Below are positions 59,368 to 64,000 of a stretch of 64,000 bases of DNA, in pieces. Each line of letters begins with the position of its first letter. The stretch's first letter is position 1. The position numbers were made by a program, and so were the translations under genes. Location: assembly GCA_016715505.1 (NCBI GenBank), contig JADJZY010000006.1:124001-188000 (forward strand). Reading direction: 5' to 3'. This DNA is from Bacteroidota bacterium. GTDB taxonomy: Bacteria > Bacteroidota > Bacteroidia > Chitinophagales > Chitinophagaceae. A model generated the notes under the pieces. The model was not told the DNA's origin and did no database searches. It worked only from the letters and a program-made list of their open reading frames with translations.

Positions 59368-60651
59368 ATGAACACATTTCTTCATCAAATGCAGGCGATG
59401 ATTACCCCTGATATCACGGCCTCTGCATCGCGTATATTAAGCGAAGATGAAAATAAGATCAGAAAATCGTTCGAAGGCATTTTTCCCGCTTTATTATTTT
59501 CTTTAACTCAAGTAGATGAAAGTAAATTTTATGCGCTCAACGAATTAATCGGTAAAGCCGGCACCCAACAATTAGAAGCTCATGATATCATCAATAACCT
59601 GAATATCGTTCGTTCCGATAAACCTGTTTCCACCGGCGACCATGTCATTCAATCCGTTTTAGGAGAAAAAGCACCAGGACTGGTCAATATGATCTCCAAT
59701 TTTAGTGGACTGAAACCAAGTAATTGTAATTCCTTGCTAAGTATTGGCGGTACTATTTTGTCGGCTATTGTGGGGCGTAAAATGCTTTCGGAAGGCTTAA
59801 ACTTTGCAGGTCTGGTTCAAAAACTCAGCACCCAAAGTGAGGGCATCGAAACCATGATGCCCGAGGGAATGGCTTCATTTTTAAGGGCTCCTAACTTGCC
59901 CAAGAATGAATCAAATATGAAAAATCAGGCAAAAACATCTGATAGTTTGAAATGGGTATTGCCCCTGATCTTAATCGCTTTACTGGGTATTGGACTTTGG
60001 TGGTGGATGAATGGCAGCCAATCCAATAAGGAAGAAAATAAACAAGATGAAGCAGTGATTGATTCTGCTGGTGCATCCATCTCCTCAGCTTTCGATAGTG
60101 CCGCCGCCACTCAAGTTGCAGTGAGTCCGGATACTTCAGAGGGCAAACTCGATGCCTCCGGAAATTGGTTGAAACGGAAAGGGGAAGCGATTAAGATTAA
60201 GTTGCCCAATGGGAGTATTTTAGATGGCCATAAAGGCGGATTTGAAGATCATCTCTTTAACTTCATCAATGACCCGACGGCAGTCGCAGGCAAGGAAGTT
60301 TGGTTTGATTTTGAAGATGTCCTCTTTGAATCAGGGAAGTCAAATTTAAAAGGTGGTTACGAAAAACAACTACAAAATCTGGTTGATGTTTTAAAAGCAT
60401 ATCCAAAGGTGTTGGTAAAATTGGGCGGTTTTACAGATAATGTAGGAGATACCACTAAGAATATTAAATTGTCCGAAGCCAGAGCAAGAACGGTTTATAA
60501 TAAGTTGATTTCGATGGGTGCAGATAAAGCCATGTTTGAAGATCCAAAGCCCTATGAGGGTTTTGGTCCTTTTCATCCGAAAGAAGATAATTCTACCGAT
60601 CTTGGCCGCGCGCAAAATAGAAGAATCGCGGTGAGTGTGAGAACGAAATAG
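59368..60651 (+). CDS. DUF937-transmembrane-OmpA domain protein
   Basis: A 427-residue protein with three parts. Residues about 15-170 look like a DUF937 domain (helical, hydrophobic, with SIGGTILSAIVGRKM). A single membrane helix follows (WVLPLILIALLGIGLWWW). The C-terminal third is an OmpA-like peptidoglycan-binding domain (VWFDFEDVLFESGKSNLKGG; FTDNVGDTTKNIKLSEARA; NRRIAVSVR). There is no signal peptide, so the N-terminus is cytoplasmic and the OmpA part periplasmic, tethering the inner membrane to the wall. The start was taken at the ATG giving MNTFLHQMQ. Confidence 0.82.
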   Translation: MNTFLHQMQAMITPDITASASRILSEDENKIRKSFEGIFPALLFSLTQVDESKFYALNELIGKAGTQQLEAHDIINNLNIVRSDKPVSTGDHVIQSVLGEKAPGLVNMISNFSGLKPSNCNSLLSIGGTILSAIVGRKMLSEGLNFAGLVQKLSTQSEGIETMMPEGMASFLRAPNLPKNESNMKNQAKTSDSLKWVLPLILIALLGIGLWWWMNGSQSNKEENKQDEAVIDSAGASISSAFDSAAATQVAVSPDTSEGKLDASGNWLKRKGEAIKIKLPNGSILDGHKGGFEDHLFNFINDPTAVAGKEVWFDFEDVLFESGKSNLKGGYEKQLQNLVDVLKAYPKVLVKLGGFTDNVGDTTKNIKLSEARARTVYNKLISMGADKAMFEDPKPYEGFGPFHPKEDNSTDLGRAQNRRIAVSVRTK

Positions 60652-60729
60652 ATTCTGAATATCAGAATTCTGTTTATTGATATCCAACAAATGTTTTTAG
60701 CCTTAAACGGTAGTGCCTATATTAGCGCT

Positions 60730-63680
60730 ATGAAAAACAGGTCTATTATCCAAGCTGTAATGGCTTTTGCTATTCTTTTGACATCTTTTGTTCAGATTTC
60801 TGCTCAATCGAACAAATGGGTACAACAAACTTCAAAGGGTTATACCTATCGTATGGTAAAAGGTGATGCGACCCAATCACGATTTTATGTTCTCAAAAAT
60901 GGCTTAACGGTTATTCTGAGTGTGAATCAGGAAATGCCGCGCATTCAAACCATCATCGCAACCAAAGCTGGCAGTAAAACGGATCCTGCAACACATACAG
61001 GTCTCGCTCATTATCTGGAACATATGTTGTTTAAAGGAACTGACAAATACGGTAGTTTGGATTGGGGTAAGGAAAAAGCGATTCTCGACGAAATTGAAAA
61101 GACTTACGGAATATACAATTCCGAAACGCTGGAAGCACGTAGGATGCGTATTTATAATAAAATCGATTCATTGTCTGGTGAAGCGGCCAAATATGCCATT
61201 GCCAACGAATATGATAAAATGATGGCCATGATTGGTGCACAAGGAACGAATGCATTTACCTCCTTCGAAAAAACAGCTTACATCAATGATATTCCATCTA
61301 ATCAAATTGATAATTGGTTGAGTATTGAAGCAGAGCGTTTCAGAAATCCTGTACTCCGCATTTTTCACACCGAATTAGAGGCCGTTTACGAGGAAAAAAA
61401 TCGCTCTCTGGATGATGATGATGACAAAGCCTCCGAGTTGCTTTTCGCCCAATTATTTCAAAAACATAACTACGGATTACAGACTACCATTGGTACCGTT
61501 GAACATCTTAAAAATCCATCTCTCGTCGAAATCAAAAAATATTTTTACAAGAACTATGTGCCCAATAATATGGTGGTCATTATGGCCGGCGATTTTGATC
61601 CTGATGAAGTGATTGCTAAAGTAAACAATGCTTTTTCTTACATGCAGCCTAAAGAAGTGCCTCCATATACTTTTGAACCGGAGGTGCCTATCGAAAAGCC
61701 CATTGTGGGTTCAGTGTACGGGCCCGATGCGGAGTATGTGGATATCGCCTTTCGTTTTCCGGGCGCAAGTACCCGCGAAGCGATGATGCTGGATTTGATG
61801 AGTAGCATTTTATCGAACGGAAATGCCGGTTTAATGGACCTCAATCTGGTGAAAAAACAATTGGTACTTTCTGCCAGCGCCGGTTCTTATGCCTTAAGGA
61901 TTATAGTTTATTGTACATGGAAGGGAAGGCCAAAGAAGGTCAAACATTGGAGGAAGTACGCAAACATTTACTGGAACAAATTGAGTTATTAAAAGATGGA
62001 AAATTTGACGAAGAGATGTTGAAAGCAGTCATCAATAACTATCAAAAAAATCGTATGCAACAGCATGAAAGTAATGCTGGTAGAGCATATGCCTTACTGG
62101 ATGCATTTTCGGCCGAAATTCCCTGGGATATGCAAGTGAGTATGATTGATGAAATGAGTAAACTGACCAAAAAAGATATTCAGCAATTCTCTCAAAAATG
62201 GTTGGGTCAAAATTATGTATGTGTTTACAAACGCCTGGGCAAAGATTCCAATATCCAGAAAATCCAAAAACCCATCATTACACCGGTGCAGGTAAATCGG
62301 GATGCACAAAGCGATTTTGTTAAAAATATTGCCAGTCAGATACCCAAGCCCATCGAACCGGTATTTGTCAACTATCAGCAAGATATCCGTAAGTCCAGCA
62401 TAGGAACAAAAAGTATGCAGTCGGAAGTTTGGAGTTTAAACAATGCAAACAACCGTTTATTTACCCAATATTATTTTATTGAAACCGGGTCGCGTCACAA
62501 TCCGCTGTTGCCTATTGCGCTGGATTATCTGCAATATCTCGGTACTTCAAAATATACAGCCGATCAGATTAGTAAAAAGTTCTATACCCTGGCCTGCGAT
62601 TTTGGCGTGAATGCTTCTGATGAAGAAAGCTTCGTATATCTTAATGCCTTGCAAGATAACTACGATGAGAGTGTGGGTCTTTTCGAACATCTCCTGGCCA
62701 ATTGTCAACCCAATCCGGAAGCCCTGAAAGAAATGATTGAAGGCATTAAAAAGAAACGCGCTGATGCCAAACGAAATAAAAACCTCATTCGCTCAGGCCT
62801 TCGTTATTATGCACAGTATGGGCCTAAAAATCCATTTAACGATGAACTCAACAATGCACAATTGGATGCCCTGAAAGCGGAGGAATTGGTCGCCATCTTG
62901 CACAGCCTCACCAGTTATAAACACCATGTCATGTATTATGGTCCGGAATCTGCCGAGCAAATTGTTTCGAAATTAGAAAAATTACATCCGCTTCCCGCAG
63001 CATATAAACGAAATCCGGAGATAGCGCCTTTGACATTCACTAAGCAAGTTTCGAACGAAATATTGTTTACCAATTTTGATATGGTTCAAGCCGAAATTCA
63101 ATGGTTCCGCAACGACCAGGATTTTAAATCGGAGGAAATGCCACGCATTCATTTGTTTAATGAATATTTTGGCGGCAATATGAGTGGTATTGTATTCCAG
63201 GAAATCCGCGAGTCCAAAGCTTTGGCTTATTCAACGTATGCCTCTTTTGTCACGCCACAAAAAAAGGAATATCCTTTCTCTATGATCGCATACGTAGGTT
63301 GCCAGGCTGATAAAATGCAAGATGCCGTTCAGGGTATGCAGCAATTATTAAATACCTTGCCGGTATCAGAAAAATTGTTCAATCAGTCACAACAAAGTAT
63401 ACGCAACACCATTTCAACGACACGAACAACAAAAACGAGTATCTTCTTTAGTTATATCAATGCGAAAAAGAAAGGACTTCAAACAGATGCCAATCAGATG
63501 ATTTACGAAACAGTTCCCAAATTGAGCATGAATGATGTTTCTCGTTTTCATCAGCAACGCATCGCTTCCAAGCCCTATACTTTAGCAATTTTGGCGAACA
63601 ACGATAAAATTGATTGGGATTTTGTAAAAAGTCTTGGACCGGTTAAAAAATTAAGTCTGGAAGAAATTTTCGGATATTAG
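60730..63680 (+). CDS. M16-family metalloprotease, two-domain (frameshifted)
   Basis: About 980 residues after correction. A signal peptide (VMAFAILLTSFVQISAQS) is followed by the inverted zinc motif HYLEH at residues about 94-98, the HYLEHMLFKGTDKYG block and, some 90 residues later, FRNPVLRIFHTELEAVYEE with the third ligand. A second M16-like half follows from MEGKAKEGQ on and lacks the motif, as in the long pitrilysin-like enzymes. The frame breaks at about 61895; one extra A gives SYALKDYSLLYMEGKAK. It is a periplasmic protease for small peptides (family knowledge). Confidence 0.9.
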
Positions 63681-63783
63681 ATTTTGCATCTCTTAACGGA
63701 GGATCATTTTTTAGCACGAAAAGAGTACATTTGGTCAAGGAAACAACCAAACAGCTCTTTCGTATGTGTCATGCTTTATCCAA

Positions 63784-63882
63784 TTATTTGTCATCACCCA
63801 TTTTGAAATTATCAAAATTGCGCCGAAGAATCGGACGGGCTTTCCGATTTTCCATGTTGACGGTTTCGCCAAAAAAAACCAT
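63784..63882 (-). other. Possible C-terminal end of a minus-strand gene
   Basis: On the minus strand, a frame ending at the TAA at 63784-63786 reads MVFFGETVNMENRKARPILR and ends FKMGDDK. Upstream the frame closes, next to an 8-base A-run in the plus strand that could hide an indel. I do not recognise the protein. Otherwise the last 320 bases of the window show no clear gene. Confidence 0.2.
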
Positions 63883-64000
63883 GCAGAATAGGATCAATCA
63901 TCTTACTAGGAATTATATTGGAATTGGAAATCTGTTCATCCATTCATTCGCTAAGTCCTGCGTTATACTCCTCTTATTTTGTTTTCATTTTTTCAATCAT

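Noticed and set aside
7279..61992. Programmed ribosomal frameshifting as the cause of split genes
   Set aside because: The breaks differ in position, run base and direction, and hit unrelated genes. No shared slippery site with a downstream structure is seen.
1..64000. CRISPR arrays, insertion sequences, prophage or integrase genes
   Set aside because: I looked for regular direct repeats, transposase or integrase motifs and phage genes and found none.

Overview
The window is about 64 kb of a low-GC chromosome from a member of the Bacteroidota, most likely a free-living Chitinophagales/Saprospiria-type bacterium. The evidence is: at least five secreted proteins ending in type IX secretion (T9SS) sorting domains; many lipoproteins; the phylum-specific promoter box TAnnTTTG in front of many genes; an isoleucyl-tRNA synthetase, PolX, Mfd and RseP of Bacteroidota type; and a SusC-like outer-membrane barrel protein. 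The lineage below phylum is inference.

Layout: 1-5 kb, ileS (C-terminus outside the window) and a large lipoprotein. 5-10 kb, zapA-polX, a PA-domain T9SS protein and lipA. 10-15 kb, the envelope cluster moxR / DUF4350 / DUF4129 / SpoIIM with a divergent RDD-family gene. 15-18 kb, rseP-dxr. 17.8-19.8 kb, a tandem pair of paralogous lipoproteins of unknown function, separated by a structured dispersed repeat. 20-24 kb, a fused alpha-beta 2-oxoacid dehydrogenase E1 and a GT39-like membrane protein. 24-30 kb, two very large T9SS cargo proteins transcribed towards each other. 30.3-34.1 kb, a compact four-gene specialised-metabolism operon (UbiA prenyltransferase, type III polyketide synthase, SAM methyltransferase, FAD oxidoreductase), the most interesting locus here. 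34.4-36.7 kb, an envelope oxidative-repair block (MsrB, MsrA, thioredoxin-like lipoprotein, YceI). 36.8-44 kb, mfd, an outer-membrane barrel protein and an AlkB-type monooxygenase. 44-52 kb, tRNA-Ser, tatD, a polysaccharide deacetylase, a degenerate M28 peptidase homologue, gltX, an FkbM methyltransferase, a T9SS protein, an M20 amidohydrolase and a SPOR protein. 52-64 kb, another T9SS protein joined to the tail of a CoA-binding protein, an ABC ATPase, an MFS transporter, an MBL hydrolase, a lipoprotein, an FKBP, dusB, a DUF937-OmpA protein and a long M16 peptidase.

Sequence quality dominates the reading of this window. Around twenty otherwise intact genes, including essential ones (dxr, rseP, mfd, dusB), are interrupted by one-base frameshifts, nearly all in short homopolymers, and two by in-frame stops. 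I read most of these as uncorrected sequencing errors and give one whole-gene feature for each, with the break position. No CRISPR array, insertion sequence, prophage or rRNA was seen. Most genes form short same-strand operons with 4-20 bp overlaps.
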